The notes: generated by a model from the letters alone, not told the origin. Shown: positions 12,604-26,877, counted from the stretch's first letter. The stretch is DNA of 64,000 bases from Corbicula japonica (GCA_038501625.1 JAZAYU010000010.1:11867604-11931603), one strand, 5' to 3'. A program made the numbers and translations.

Positions 12604-13500
12604 TGTGAACTATACATGCTCCTAATTCTTGCTGAAAAGTGGCACAGCTGTTGAAATTTCATTTAGTTTTTCCACATACAAATACAGGATTGGCTTGGTC
12701 ATATTAGACTGGAATGAAAGGTTTAATAGGGATTTAACATTTGAAAGAATTGTTAGAAGAAATTCAGAAATTAGAAAGTTTTACAATGCATAGCCTGGTG
12801 AGTAAATGTTATCGTCTGCTCTGGTGTTACTTTACTTCAAGTATACCATTTAATGTTTTTGTTCACTCTATTGAACTTGAAGATGCCATTCTAACTTAAG
12901 TTTAAAGTAAAACTGCAAAGAACAAATGCACAGATTACTGCATGGTAATCATGTAATATAAATTAATGTTCATGTGCTAATTGTTTATTTATTATTGTCC
13001 CTATCTTGGCTAATCAGTACTAATTACAAGCAAAGCCCTCTGGTGAAAGCTGATCAGACCATGTAATCGCTTGTTGATACGGTCAAGATTTAGCACAGTA
13101 CAGCACCGTCTACCGTCTCATAAACTAATTGAACCTTCATATACTGTATACGTTATTCAAGGGAACTAATCCACTGGAGGTTAATTGGTCATGTCGAGGG
13201 TTGCATGCAAGACTGTCGTAACGAAGTTTATTTCAATGTAGTTACGACAATCTTGCGTGCAACCCTCAATGTGATCGAAATTCACATGTAATCACATTGG
13301 GTGGCGTTAAAACGCCCCCGTCCCCTCCCCCTCCAAAAAAAAATAATGGTACAGTCCGCGTACAGTACACATGAGCCAGTAACACACATTCTTAAAACAG
13401 GTTAAGTGTGAAGGGTTGATTGGATAGCAAATTTGATTACCCGTTTGTACGTTGCACGACTGTAATGAAATCTAATAAATGTTTCAGTTTGACATTGTCC
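12604..13500. repeat. Direct duplication, copy 2
   Basis: Duplicate of 10,013-10,960, repeating the same landmarks ('cagcaccgtctaccgtctca', 'tcacattgggtggcgttaaa'). Copy 2 carries an extra stretch near 12,830-12,960. The copies are direct and about 2.6 kb apart. Confidence 0.85.
13196..13267. other. Long near-perfect hairpin, copy 2
   Basis: The 27-nt arms GAGGGTTGCATGCAAGACTG.. and ..CAATCTTGCGTGCAACCCTC pair with one G.U and one mismatch across an 18-nt loop. This arm pairing is cleaner than in copy 1 at 10,518. A microRNA-precursor-like fold or a snap-back element are the two readings. Confidence 0.45.
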
Positions 13501-13752
13501 ACGAACAGTCACACATATACTTGCAAAAAAGTAAGTGTCAAATGGCCAAGTGTTGATTAGATAAAAATCTGTGAATAAAATCTTAATAATGATGCAGCAA
13601 GCCTTGATGTTTTCTGTTTACAGTACGAAGGAACCACTAAAATACATACATTTAAAAGAGTGAGGGGTTGATGAGATAGCTGATTGCTATCAAGAACAAC
13701 CTACGCGATTACGATAACTTTTCAGTAATTTAATTAACATCTTATAAGTGGA

Positions 13753-13848
13753 TTTCCCGTCTAGCTCGATCGGTAGAGTGTTCGGGGCATTATGTGGCTA
13801 GGTGCTTTCGTCGACATGGGTTCGATTCCCAGCATAGGTTTGCACTTA
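13753..13848 (+). repeat. tRNA-derived SINE head
   Basis: TAGCTCGATCGGTAGAG fits a tRNA A box and GGTTCGATTCCCAGC fits a B box at tRNA-like spacing. The sequence before the A box does not pair with that after the B box, so there is no acceptor stem and this is not a functional tRNA gene. A SINE promoter is the best reading. Confidence 0.6.
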
Positions 13849-13849
13849 T

Positions 13850-15900
13850 TTTCAAGATGAAATATAATCGATGGAATTATGAATACGCGCGCTTGATAAG
13901 TGCAAGAGTGTCACTTTGGTGTATGCTAACATTCTGAACATCAGCTAATGATTTGAAGAGCGTCAACGTCGTGAGCATCGTCCAAGATCGTCGAAGGTTA
14001 ATTTTTATGGTAATATTACATGTAGAAGTAAAATTTCAGAAAAACTAACACAGGAAAGTTTGATGAATGTAATCACATCTTCACTCTCGATTTTGGTTCG
14101 AGTCCTATAAGATTTTAATTTATCATTATTGGTAATGTAAACACTAAACAAATTAGCACTCTATGAAATCAAACTGTAATCTACGGAATTTGACAGATCC
14201 AACAACCATGACAATAAAATTGTCGGTCGTTATGCACGTAAAACTTCCTATATCACAGAAACATAATTCAAATACATATTTTAAAACTCAAAACTAAATT
14301 TTGCAATTTTACATACTTTACAAGTAAAGTGCGTTATTCAGCCCATAACAATGCATTTTATTATACCTCGAAAAAAATGCAAAACTATATAAAAGCTTTT
14401 TTATTTCAAATGATAAAAAATGAAGTTTCATCTGCAACGCTCTAAAAGATAATAACCTCGTTTTTACATTTGAAAGTTCCCCCTGCCCAATTGGTATGTT
14501 TTCTTCATTATCTTTTAATGATGCGAAACTACCGACCCTCTAAATTTTAATTCCGAATTGATAAGGAAACAAAGCGTCTTCATAAATATTGAAAAGAATA
14601 ATTGCAAGAGGCGTAACAAATTACCACAAACATATTTGTTTTTTTTTATTTATACAATGTTTACATTGTTTTCGTGTTTTATGTGTATAATGCAATACTT
14701 GTGTTTATCAAGTAAAATTTATTATTAAACGTTTATCAGCGCCGAATTTCTCCTCCTTTACAAGTATCAATCTTTTCAGCCGCACGTAACACTTAACAAT
14801 CATACCAAATGGCTCTATAACGGAGACAAACCGTGATGACTGTTTGGCTCATAAAATGCGTAAAATCTTTAAACCAGACTTTATCGGCATAGGGGTATAG
14901 CCATGGATAGCGCTTGAAAATGGGTGCTTCGTGTCAAATTGCCTCGAACCGCGTGATCGATTGACCAAATATAATGATTGATTTTTACATTTATTTAGCT
15001 TTTGTGAAATTTGCTTTGCTTTGATCATCATTATTCCTGAAAAAAAACAAGCATGTTTAAGAACCCATACATGTATACTATTATTTTGGAAATTATTATT
15101 TAAACGCCCAAATTTATTGCATATCCATACACGCTAAAGTACATGTTTTTTTAATACATGTTTACGCTAAAGTACATGTAATCAAAGTACTGCCAAGTCA
15201 TACCTTATATATGCTCTTGATCACCAGATGGCCTTGTTTTCTCACTACGTGTCACATTTGCTTTGCTTTCCACCAGGTGTCGTTTTCGTACTACGTGCAC
15301 AATTCTTTCCTTGCCTGTTATACACCTATAGAGAAATCTTGGAAGCTATCTTGTACGTCCGTCTTTGGTTTAGATGATTTTGCAAAGTGTTTGGCATACT
15401 GTACTATAAAATTATTTTAAAAAGCGTGTTTTTAAAACATTTTTACTATTTTACAACAACCAAATCTCTCGTATTATTTTGCACTGGACCTCTTATACAT
15501 GTATTGTACAATAAGGTGTGACAAAAACGATTGAACATTTTACATAAATGCACACAATAATATATTTTTATAATATGGTGACTCCACCTATCTGTTGGAG
15601 TTTTTTTATTTTTTCACCACTTCGGAAAAAATATAAACATTGACAACTCGTATTCTAAAAAAATATAGACTTAAAAAGTTTATAAATTATTAACTTTTTT
15701 CTCTAATCTAACGTGTCGGAAACAAGAAAACTTGTAACTTAACGTTGAAGCATTATCAAAACATCCTGTGCTTTTTTTTTTGAAATTATATATTATAATT
15801 ATAGAAGTAAAAGATAAACGTAAGTACAGTAAAATTTAAATCGTCAAGACAAACAGTTTCGACAGATATACGCGATCAACAGTTTTCTATTGAATCTGCC
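13850..15900. other. Non-coding stretch
   Basis: No gene recognised. Short direct repeats of 'acgctaaagtacatgt' lie near 15,130 and 15,165. Otherwise unremarkable AT-rich DNA. Confidence 0.5.
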
Positions 15901-15904
15901 GTTA

Positions 15905-15982
15905 AACATTATCTATTTCACTAGAATTCAATGCAGGGGTTCTAACATTATCTATTTCACTAGAATTCAATGCAGGGGTTCT
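15905..15982. repeat. Perfect 39-bp tandem duplication
   Basis: The unit starting 'aacattatctatttcactag' and ending 'ggggttct' appears twice back to back with no differences, so this is a recent event. Confidence 0.85.
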
Positions 15983-16739
15983 TAGTTTTTATAGTTTACA
16001 TTAAAATCACGTTTTGGTATTCTTTGTTTTTTCCTTTGATATAAATTATTATTTCAGTTTTGAATCCCCTTAAAAAGGTTCGTTCAATTTGAAGAACATT
16101 CCGGTTAATAAATTCTGGAACTGCGAATTCATACATGTATATCAAACTTAAATCGCATAGAAATCACCACAAATATTGCAGTGTTGTATTAATGTTTCTA
16201 CATAAGCCCAGTGTGTATTGTTTTCTGAACAGTTTTACATGTAACACGTCCTTGTAACGAACGATAAAAGATTATGTACATGTATAACTGTTACATGTAT
16301 ATGACTCTCTTCCCAGACTTGTCAAAGTATGGCTTGTATTTCTCATTTTATTTTTATTACCGAGCTAGCAATCTAAATTTAAGCGGCCCAAACGTATCTA
16401 AATTTGTCAAAAGATAATTATTTTGTTTCCCGCAGGCCCACACAGTGATGTTAATCATACAACGTTTCTCGTTGAAGAGATATTTATTAAGATTCTTGCA
16501 AAGTAAATGGATTTCGAACAGCAAGCGAATCGTGATTGCGTTGGTGCTAGTTGTCGTTAAACAATAACTCATGCATTTAAGTGGGTTCCCGAGCCAAAAC
16601 ACTCATAAAAGGACAATAATTCTTCATTTTTTATTAGAAGTGTCCAAGGTTTTAGAAAACACGTTTAAGCAACAAACGGCATGATGGTGAGACATTACCT
16701 TGCAAGGACACTTCGTCGAGTGTTGCTTAATAAAGCGTT

Positions 16740-17150
16740 TTACAAGTATTCGTGGTATTTACAAGTATTGGTGATATTTACAAGTATTAGTGGTTCTTAT
16801 AAGTTTTAGATGGTATTTACAAGTATTGGTGGTATTTACAAATAGATGAAAAGGGAACTTTGAAAGCCGACGAACACGACAAATATGAAAATATTGCAGG
16901 CTCGGTTTGATTGAGCCTGTTCATGGGCAGTAATGGAAATGCATATTACTGCCCACGCCGCCTAGCCCCGGGTTGAGCGCAACTCAATATTAACACCAAT
17001 AAACAGTACAATTTTTATCCATCCCAAACGATGGAATGCATATTGGCGATATATAAACAAGTATTGGTGGTATGTACAAGTATTGGTGGTACTTAAAAGA
17101 CAAATTTGTATTGGTATTTACAAGACAAAGTGTGTCATTTACATAAAATT
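16740..17150. repeat. Minisatellite interrupted by an insertion
   Basis: Units of about 18 bp (type GTATTTACAAGTATTGGTG) run at 16,745-16,845 and resume at 17,055-17,150. The dispersed repeat at 16,848-17,005 sits between the two halves, which dates its insertion after array formation. Confidence 0.75.
16848..17005. repeat. Dispersed short repeat, copy 2
   Basis: Same family as 1,755-1,920. The central hairpin at 16,924-16,955 (TGGGCAGTAAT / ATTACTGCCCA) is better kept here than in copy 1. Non-coding. Confidence 0.65.
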
Positions 17151-17179
17151 TTATGGGCGGTATTTACACATTATTTTTA

Positions 17180-20100
17180 TCAGTGCAGTTAAGTAAATAT
17201 TAAGAAATCCAATTAATGTATGAACATAAACAAAATAAAAATAAAGTGGTCAAATTCACTGAATTAACCTTAGTACCAAACAATTTAAAGTTTCAATATT
17301 TAAGGATGTCTAACTGACATTCGGCCTTTTTTCAAATATTGTCGTATGCGAAAGTAAAAAATGTAAGCTGACAAAATCAATATTTAAAGTAATAAATATT
17401 TAAAGACGTCTGCTTCGTCGAACACGAATATATCAAATGCATTCGATTTGATGAACATTAGAAAAAATATTTGTTTTATGGCCATTTATTTTTTAGTATA
17501 TTCCCAACTTGTTTTTTATATTGATACTTTATATTTCCCTACAGAGGCTTGCAAAGTTCAACTGAATCGAAATGATGAATGTTGCACTTGCACAGTTAAG
17601 ATAGATGCGTAAAATGATAATCTCGCAGTCGTTGAATCATTACATTACAGTTGAAATGACATATCATTGTAAATTCTGAATTATTTTATTCGTATGACAC
17701 GAACAGTTTAGTGTTATGTTTGATTACTTTTATTGATTACTTTTTTTTTACTTTGCTCGTAAAAAATCCAGTTAAAACAGAATTTTATCTGCATTTCTGG
17801 TGATAAATCTGTCTACAGATGATTGCTTGATTTACCACTTTGTTTAACCGAAGGTGGAAAGTTTTTTGTTTTAATTTATAAATGATTCTATGTAAGTTTC
17901 GAAATGAACGTAGAAACGCGATGAGTTTTTGTTTGCTGCCGTGTTCTTGCTGACTTAAATCCAGGTATTCAGTTTCATAAAGCTATTTATTCATTAATAA
18001 GGGTTTGATCTGAATATTCTATGTTTTGTTCTTTATAATTAAACTGAACCCATTACTGAAAGAATTTACGGGAAAATAAAGTTCTTTTATTTTCGGAGTT
18101 GATCATAGATAGACTTAAAGATCTTTAGTTAACGAAATGTTTTGATTTCTTTTATGAGATTAAATTGCTGGTGTTTATATAAGGTTTGTTTAGTTTTACA
18201 TGTAGTGTGTTCTCTGTGATTTTTTTTTGTTTTCACAAAGATCCTAATTTAGAGATATCAAGTCCAGACAATATATAAAACCCAACAGATTAAATAAATA
18301 TTTATCTTGGAGGTTACCAACGAAAATCGGTATACGGTCGTTTTTGTTTGTTATATTACTAGGGCAATGTACTCGTTTATTGTTTTGATAATACTTCTTT
18401 TAGCCGACTGGAGCCTATGGTGAGTCGGCAGAACGCCAAACTGATTTATCGAGTTACAAAGAATGTATGACTAAGATTGATTTCATTTCTAAATTGTTTT
18501 TCCTCCAAAAGATTTTTTACTCTCGGCAATATTGTTCATTTGTTTATTCTAAAAGGATTAACTTATCATAAAAATAACCAATTTAACGACGCTTAAATTC
18601 TGGTGATTATTTTAATTTCGATTTTTCCATATTCTTATAAAACTATTCTGTGTTTGGGATTGTAATCGCTTAAATTGCAGATGGCATGGATGACAAACGT
18701 TTAGTCAACAGTATTTATTGTGGGATATCGACTGACTGAAGTATACGATACTTAATGTTTTATGCTATATGTTTTGCAATGAAAATGGTATTTACAAAAA
18801 TCACGTATGGAAAGTTGCAAAAATATTTAGTAAATACAGACTGGGTAGTAACTCCTCCAATATTAATAGTGCAAGGTGCATGGTTATTATAAGAGTCAAT
18901 ATAATATTAAAAAATGGTGTAATTTAAACATGGTAGAACAAATATCACGCGTTAAAGAAACAGTCACACTGAACTACGATAGACTGTTTTTGTGAAATCT
19001 CAAACATTTGCTTTTGAAATTACAAGACTCATTTTTGATGAAGCGTTATAATGCATAAAAACACACATAAGATTGTTTTACTAAATCATTTTTGGTTTGA
19101 TATCTCGTTGTACATCTATAGGTTAATGTGTTTACTTTGCATGTATGTTTGGTAACTATTAGATTAACACAATATAGATGTAATCAAATTAAACTAAAAT
19201 ATATAACTTTTAGACTTGTAGACCTGCTACAAGTTTTTAAAAACTAAAATGAACCAATACAACTAATAACATGATGCATCTAATTTTACCAGCTTTTAGT
19301 GTTTAGTTACACAATATAAAATGACTATTTGAACATATATCTTTCTTAACAAGTTTCTGAGTGCATTAAGGATTTCAGACAGCTCCTATGAGATACAACA
19401 TAAAACAGTAACAAAAAGTAAAGATTATTTCCACATTTTAAGGTGTTGGCTTTTTTGAAACCATTTTATACTTTTTAAAATTTGTTTCCTTTTAACAATT
19501 CACAAGAGGAGAGGTGACAAAATATAAAAATCTTGATTGTATATTAAAAAAAGTTTTGGTATTTAGTTACATATCTACATTGTAAATGCCTATTCAAACA
19601 CATCTTAAATAACAAGGTCTTTTTTGCTATAAACCTTTCCGGATCACAACTGAAAACCTTTTTACACAAGTACTAAGCAATGTGTCCTAATTTTTAAATT
19701 AACCGATCATAAAAACCATCCCGAAATTAAGACCAAATTGATTACAAGAACAACACAACAATAATGTAAATAACAGTTTATTGAAAATGTCTCCGTCATT
19801 AAAACATGACATATATGACTATTTTTAAAGACAGGCACTTAACCATTTAAAATAAATGTCAATACTTTTGCGAGAGGAAGAACTAAAATGGCCTGAACAT
19901 GAAAACCTTTTTTCACAGACGACTTCATACTAAACGGTTTTCGACAGCTTTAAAAGTTTAATGAAGAACAGTTATTAAAATTTTTAAAATTTAACATATC
20001 TGATAATTGTCGAGAAACCAATCCAATCTTGACATCTATGACATATAATATATTTCTTAAATGGTTAAGCTTCTTGTTGTCAATGAACAAAAAAATGAAA

Positions 20101-22480
20101 TGCACTCAACATCTAAACACTCTAGGCATCAGAGTTATTTGGTCTAGAGTGATGTTTTCTGTAAGGTGAATACGTTGTTTGTCAGCATTAGAAGCATTTA
20201 ACTGCTTTGTTAGGATTATTTTTTTGTATCCCAGGATTTACCAAGCTTTAAAACAGAAATACAAAGCTGGTCTCTGAGACCGGTTCTCCTGTACCAAAAG
20301 TTAAGTGAAAAGCAGGACGAAATTTTAAGCGGCATTACTTCAATTTAACCCGTTCTTGTATGAAATATTACATGTATTAGGAACTATAGGCACAAATTTA
20401 CAGCATTAGTTCGGGCTAATAAAATTTTATTTTACTAAAATAAATTTGGTCCGCGCGACTAAAAGCGAAATAAGGATTTCCGAAACGTCACAGAAATCGA
20501 GATCGCGCATGAAGTGGTCTCTTTGTCCGAAATCGGTGCTACATTGTAAATATATCTCGATCATATTTAGCTTCTTAAAAGTTCGTTAACGATAATTTAT
20601 CAATATCATTGAAAATCCCGTCTATAAGAAAGAAATTGATAGGACCTTTTGTGTTTTGTTAGAGAGTTTATATATTGTAGTCTATATGGACAAATATGAT
20701 TTTTCAATAGTATATTCTTACTTTAGTTTAGAGCTGGGGCTTTAAACAAAAACAAAATTAATTTAAGCACAAATGGCTGTAATACAAGTAAATGAGCTTA
20801 ACGTTAATAATATATTTTGTTAAAGAGTGGTGAATTTTGTCTTGAAGAAGAAAATGGGGAAGAAAATATTAAAGGCAAGGTCCATTCCATCGTCATGTGT
20901 CATGCGCGCTCTAATATTCATTGTTGATGAGTGCTTTTAAATTGAGTTTTTGAGATTTTATTTAATATTTAAAATTTCAGGCATTGAGTAAGTATTTGTT
21001 GATGTATAATCTATAAAACATGATCAGTGTGTTTGTAAGTCAGTAAGTTGATCAGTAAAACTGTTTTTCCTAGCTCGAGTATCATGAAAAAAGTGTTTGC
21101 ACAAATACAGTGACACAATATTATCCATATTTTTGCTTTGGTAGTTAATTTATAGCATTCGGTCGCTTCTCAACGTCATAACTGATACTATTTGTTGGTG
21201 TTGTTTATAGGTAATTACATGTACATTGCCCCGTATTTATTTATAATAGTTGAAAGCAAATACATGTAGAAGGAAGCAAGTGCTACTTGTAAGCATATAA
21301 GCCTGTGTTATTAAAATGTTGCTAAATAACTGAACAATAAATCGGACTTTGTTTGCAAAAACACAGTTAATGTAACAATTATATATTCTCAGTCGGCTGT
21401 TAAACTATAGGAACGTCATATCTTTTACAGACTTAATAGGAAAGCCGCTGAGTTATAATCAAAAACATTAAATTTATAAAAAAACTGCGGAGATAAAGGG
21501 GAACATTTGATATTTCGTTCAAAGAAAATCATCAGAAAACGACTGTAAAGCAATCTCGGCAATACACCATAAAATAAAAATAATTGTTACATTTTAAACG
21601 CCTTCCTGTCTCTGATGAGAAAATAAAAAGAGTTATAGCTTTTAAACTATGAGAAAATAAATTGAAAAATGGCTTTTAAATTATGAAACTGGTTCGTATC
21701 TTCATTTTGTTACACTTTAAAAGGATTCACCGTTTCTAAAAATGCTGAATTATTTTTGATTAAATAAATATCATGTTTATTGAGATAAAATAAAGCAAAG
21801 TTTCGTTATCTTTAAAAAATATTAAATATTCTGTCATTGTTTTTATTAAATATCCGTTTCAATAGGTTTTTAATAACGCGAAGGTACATTACTTTAATTC
21901 CAGTAGTTGGTTATTTAAAGTTTTCATTGATTATGAATAACAGAAGTTATCAACTATAATTCAAATTTTGCATTTTAAAGACAAAATTCGTCATGCACAT
22001 ATTTCAAACAATTAATAAACTTGTCAAGGCCACGAATGTTTGGATTTTTCCGTCGCATTCTAGACAAAAGCTATAAATTGGCGTTTTTGCATGACTTTTG
22101 TATTTTTATCATTTGGATGTACATGAATTTGGTTGAAAAAAAAAACTTTTTGTTTTTTACCTTTTTAGCAAAAATCTTTTGTGACGTAGTTTCAACAAAT
22201 CTATACCCTTTGACGCATGTTAACATTTTACATACATGTATTTTACAATGTGTAAGATAATTAGATAATTCGTTCGTTCATACATCAGTCTGGCCATTTA
22301 TCTCGCTCCTCTTTCATCGCGAGTAATTGTTAAAACTGCTAAAGGTTTCATTGTAGTATCATTTTATATGACATAATTTGATGTGAAGTTTTACAATTTT
22401 CTTGACCGAATTTATGTTAATTTGTTATATCTATGATAGATCAAACCACTTTACGTACACCCAAAGCTATAGTGAACATT
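17180..22480. other. Non-coding stretch
   Basis: No gene recognised over 5 kb. A small perfect 7-bp hairpin (GCCGACT / AGTCGGC) lies near 18,404. ORFs here are short, very AT-rich and low in complexity. Confidence 0.5.
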
Positions 22481-24031
22481 TGAATAATGCATTTTATCAT
22501 AAATTATGCAGTTAACATGGGCCAACCATGACCGTTTCCTAGGAATGTTAAAATACTCATGTAATCAATGCGCTAGAGCTCTATCACTAACAGAAAAATA
22601 AAGACGAGATAAAGAACTATCCGTAATTATTGTACATAAAAAGATATATTCTTCATTATGAGTGTCTTTTATTGAAAAGCTAGAATGGTTCGATAATAGT
22701 TTTCTTGTTAATAACGATGTTTCTAAGGAACATTGAGAAACAATGTTGTTAAAAACAAACTGTTTTTACAATGGAAATATTTTTGTGTCGTTTTTTATAT
22801 AAATAGTACAATATAAGTTGTGACATTAGACAATTCAGAAATGTTACATGTAGAAGTATTTTGCATAAGTGTGAGATGTAGATAGAAAATAATTGACACC
22901 CAGAGTAAACTGTGTTTGGCGGCCTCGTTCCCGCAAAAAGAGTTCATCCGAGGTGATATATATTTCTATTTTAATCGAAAGTCTCATGCAAGGTTATTGT
23001 CATTGCATACATTTTGTTCATACATATTCTAAATTTTGTTTAAGAAATCTTAACCTTAATATATCAAATTGTCTACATAACACCATTAACTTTAATAAAT
23101 GACGCCAATGCAGATGTCTAAATTTTGATCAAGTAGTGCGCAAATAAGGAATTAACAATTGATAAATTAATATGTTTGGCTACTTTCTGAGCAAAAATTA
23201 AATTTTAAGCGACAGTTTCTTCATTTAATATTCTTCTTTAAACATAAATTGCCGTGAAACATTGGATTTTTGAAAGGGCAGTTGTAAGTCTTTATAATGG
23301 ATTTCAACACTTATACGTCAGGAAGCACTGAAACTATCATAAAAATGAAAACCATGTTTTTATGCCTGTAAAAGATTGTAGACAATGTATCATGCGATGG
23401 TGAACAGCTGTCTAAATTTTAATCAAAAACGTCTCAATGAACAAATTTGCATTTGACTTATTATGATCATTATTGTTAAATATGAGTGGCTTCTATTCTG
23501 AGATATTTATTGGGTGCCATGACAAAGATCACTCGAGGCATTGGGATCATTTGGGTCCTTTAAAGATTCTTCATTTCGGAACAAACTTGAGTACAAGACT
23601 AGTCTGTTCGCAGCCTTTTAAAATTATTAACAGTAAGTTAATTTTGTAATGAACGAGAAAGTTAAATTGGGTGTTGTTCGGATATGAACTTTTGATCTCT
23701 GGAGCAGAAGGTAAAGTTTTGATATATTTTTCTCAATTTTATTTAGAAACCTCGTTATTTACAAGAAAACGTAAGCCTAAATTAACTATAAAATTTCATT
23801 ATTGATCATTTTACTAAAGTATTGACTGCGTGCTATATTGACATTTTACTTCCTTTTCTTTCAGCTAACAATTCGTGAAGAAGTTCCTCAAGCGCAAATT
23901 AACAATGTTGGTACAATACAGAAAATCAAACTATTGGCAATTGTCCAACTTTGTTCCGACAGGCGGCAGGGGTTTATCACGGCATATAGGAACATTTGTT
24001 AGAAAAACCTAACAATCGATCGGTTGCACTT

Positions 24032-24326
24032 GGAGTTGTTTCACCAAGACAACGTGTATTTGTTTTGTGATATGAGAACCTGTTGGGGCAAGTGTGAGGT
24101 TGGTGCACCCTAGAACCTGGTTTAAACCCCCAGTGGCAATTTGATTTGCCGCTGACCGTTCCAAGGCGGTAACCCCTCGGGTTCTCATTTTTGTTAATTG
24201 TTAGTGGTGTCTCTTTTGAAACTGATCATTTTATTAACCATGCTCTCTCCCTCTCTTCTTCTTGACTGTGTGGGGAGGCTGTTTTTTCTGAATGTGGCGA
24301 TTCCTGATATGCATATTTCACCTTTT
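24032..24326 (+). mobile_element. Naiad 3'UTR relic
   Basis: This plus-strand copy runs from 'gttgtttcaccaagacaacg' to 'gatatgcatatttcacc'. The cloverleaf is complete (about 24,073-24,189). There is no match at the corresponding place in unit B, so it inserted after the duplication. It sits beside a much older relic of the same UTR (about 23,970-24,010 and 24,355-24,400) that is shared with unit B. Confidence 0.85.
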
Positions 24327-24849
24327 TATTCATATAATAGCGTTTTGCCGAATTGTTTTCAGGTGCTTTGATCTCAAAAAGGTCATTGAATAGTTACTCA
24401 CTTATTGCTCGACTAGAACCATTTATCAGAAGTTGCGCCCATTAGCATCTTATCTGACAAGCGACCGGACATAATCCGCTACTTTGTAGCATTTCCTTGG
24501 TGTATACTTTATGTACTGTATTTGATGAGCAGAAGGATCAATATTTTCTTTAAATGACAACATTGGGGTGATATTAAGCCGTGCGAATTGAGGATTAAGC
24601 AATATGTAAACAAGCATATTAGTTCTGACATTTAACAGGATTAGCAAAGAGTATATCCTCATTTTCTAAAAAATGTTACAATATATTAGCGGAAATGAGA
24701 ATAATTGTATGACATTCAAGAACGCTAGTGGTTACTACTTGTAATTAGTTTATTGTCTGGCGTCTGAGAACTTGTATTTTATCGGGGCCTGACAATCCAA
24801 CATTTAGACAGTGAACCCTTATAACTTGAACAACTTTACACAAGAGATT

Positions 24850-24920
24850 ACATACAGTTCATGGCGTAGTTCTTTCCGCCGCCTACGTAAAAATAATTAG
24901 AGATTATTGTATGCTAATGG
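24850..24920. other. Block well conserved between duplicate units
   Basis: 'catggcgtagttctttccgc' and the following 35 bases are almost unchanged at 42,670-42,725, within a roughly 280-bp block that is better kept than the rest of the duplication. On the minus strand an AG acceptor-like 'ttttacgtag' precedes GCGGCGG. It could be an exon edge or regulatory DNA; no frame is clearly open in both copies. Confidence 0.3.
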
Positions 24921-25291
24921 AAAGTCAACTTGGATTTGCAAAGCTCTATTCAGTCTCATTATGTGCTTTATTCGAACGTATTAAAGATCTACGTTTTGAA
25001 AAAAAGGAAAATTGTATAACCTGGAATTAAAAAACAAACTGGAAAAATTCTACAATTGAAAAAGTAGATTAATGTAAACTGATCATAACATGATTCGAAA
25101 AAGCAAAAAATCATTCTTAAGCTTCAAAACATTAAACATTTTAGCCAAACAACAGACAAAAACAACATAATCACACAGCAATTTAGTATTAAAAGAAAAC
25201 TAATAACGAAAAAAGTAAGCCCTCGTATTACCGATTTCAAAAATGAAAGTGAAAATTGATTTTCTTTAATGATTTTCTTTTGTATGGAGAT

Positions 25292-25985
25292 TTTTTTTAC
25301 AAACTTAAGAGGATAAAAGGCAATGTTAATTTATCCCAGTTATTCGTAAAAACCATCTGTACATTTAAAAAGAAAGGTTACCAACATTACAGGCCTGGTG
25401 ATTAACACATCTACAGTTGATCATTATGTTTACCTCTTTGGTTGCACGACGGTGGCAGGGGTTTAAGAGTTTATGAAAATTTATATGAAATCTTTTCTTA
25501 AAAGAACCTAGAAGCTCGATTCGTTTCTTTTTTCCCTGTCATCGTGTTCTTGCTGATTTTACTCCAGGATCTCTGGTCTCGGTAAGATCATTGAGTACCT
25601 TCTTTTTGGCTTTATATTGCTATTAGCTTCTTATGTTTTATATGTGTGTGTGCTTTTGCATGCAAGATTGTTGAGCCGATGGGTGGGTTGGAGTTATTTC
25701 ACCAAGAAAACTTGTTCTTGTTTTGTGATACGAGAATCTGTTGGGGCAAATGTGAGGTTGGTGCACCCTAGAACTAAACCGCCATTGGCAATTTGATTTG
25801 CCACTGACCGTTCCAATGCGGTATCCCCAAAGGTTCTATTCTTCGTTAATTGTTTGTGGCGTCCGATTTGAATTGACATAATTATGAAAATAACATGCCC
25901 TCTCTCTTCTTCTCTTATTTTTCGCTGCGTGGGAAGGCTGTGTTTATGAGTGTGGCGATTCCTGATATGCTTATATTCTTTTTTT
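25292..25985 (+). mobile_element. Naiad relic with ORF tail and 3'UTR
   Basis: This 5'-truncated plus-strand copy encodes a decayed RT tail (LFVKTI, then FKKKGYQH with a short deletion, then GLVINTSTVDHY), ends in the same terminator 'ggggtttaag', and continues through the 3'UTR. The SECIS-like region keeps AUGA, AAA and AGA. Its closing stem shows a G.U in place of A-U. It is absent from unit B (around 43,170), so the insertion is younger than the duplication. Confidence 0.88.
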
Positions 25986-26877
25986 AATGTTGTTGTCAAT
26001 GAGCCATTTATAATCCAATTTCTATATTTTTATATTTCATTATCTAATAATTTAACTATAAACATTTGATTTCCACGAAATTTATAAAGTTTTACGGTTT
26101 TGAATTTTAGATTTTGAGATAAACCACCCATAAACTTCGTTTTTTGCAGTTCATTGTATATGTGTTGTTGTGTTGTGTTGTGTTTTTATAAACTGTATGA
26201 TATATTAATCTTATGCACTACATATATTAAGTGACTTGTTAGAACTTAGTATATTAATTTCAAGAGCGCATTTTATAAGCTTTTAAAATTAACTAGAATT
26301 ACATGTACTTTAAACAATCAACGGGCCATAACAGTATTTGAAGGATTAAACCAAACAAATAAAACATCACAGCATCAAGACATCAACACATTTTGAAAAA
26401 AAAAAGATTGTTCTCAAACTGTCTCTACCTTAACGCGGATCACAAGTGCGTTACTTCTTGCTACACTACCTTCTTAAAGATTCTTCTCCGTCCTTAAAGC
26501 ACGCTACTGTGGTTATTTTCATTTCAAGTAGTATGTCTACTATCCAATTTGTGTAATTAAAGAAGAAATATCGTGCGGCAGAAAAAGTGTGCTTACCGAA
26601 CAAGGACTTTAATTAGAAACCAATGTTACTGACGAGAGAAGTGATTTCTTAGATTGGTACTTTATATGTTTGGTACGTTATTGACATTTATCAAAGTTAT
26701 CAATATTCTTGGTCTTATTCTTGGTACAAAAAACGCCCACATCATTAAGTCAGAGTTCGTGGTTGTAGAGGTGAAAACTGTGATTTAGAAAAGGAGAATT
26801 GCTGCAAGACACATATGTACATGCGCCTTTGTATAATTTAAACGAAAATTTAAAGATTATTTTCGATTTCATCACGG

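Noticed and set aside
13753..13848. Functional tRNA gene
   Set aside because: A and B boxes are present but no acceptor stem forms.
21608..21660. Hammerhead ribozyme at 'tctctgatgagaaaat'
   Set aside because: CTGATGA is present but no second strand with GAAA and closing stems was found nearby.
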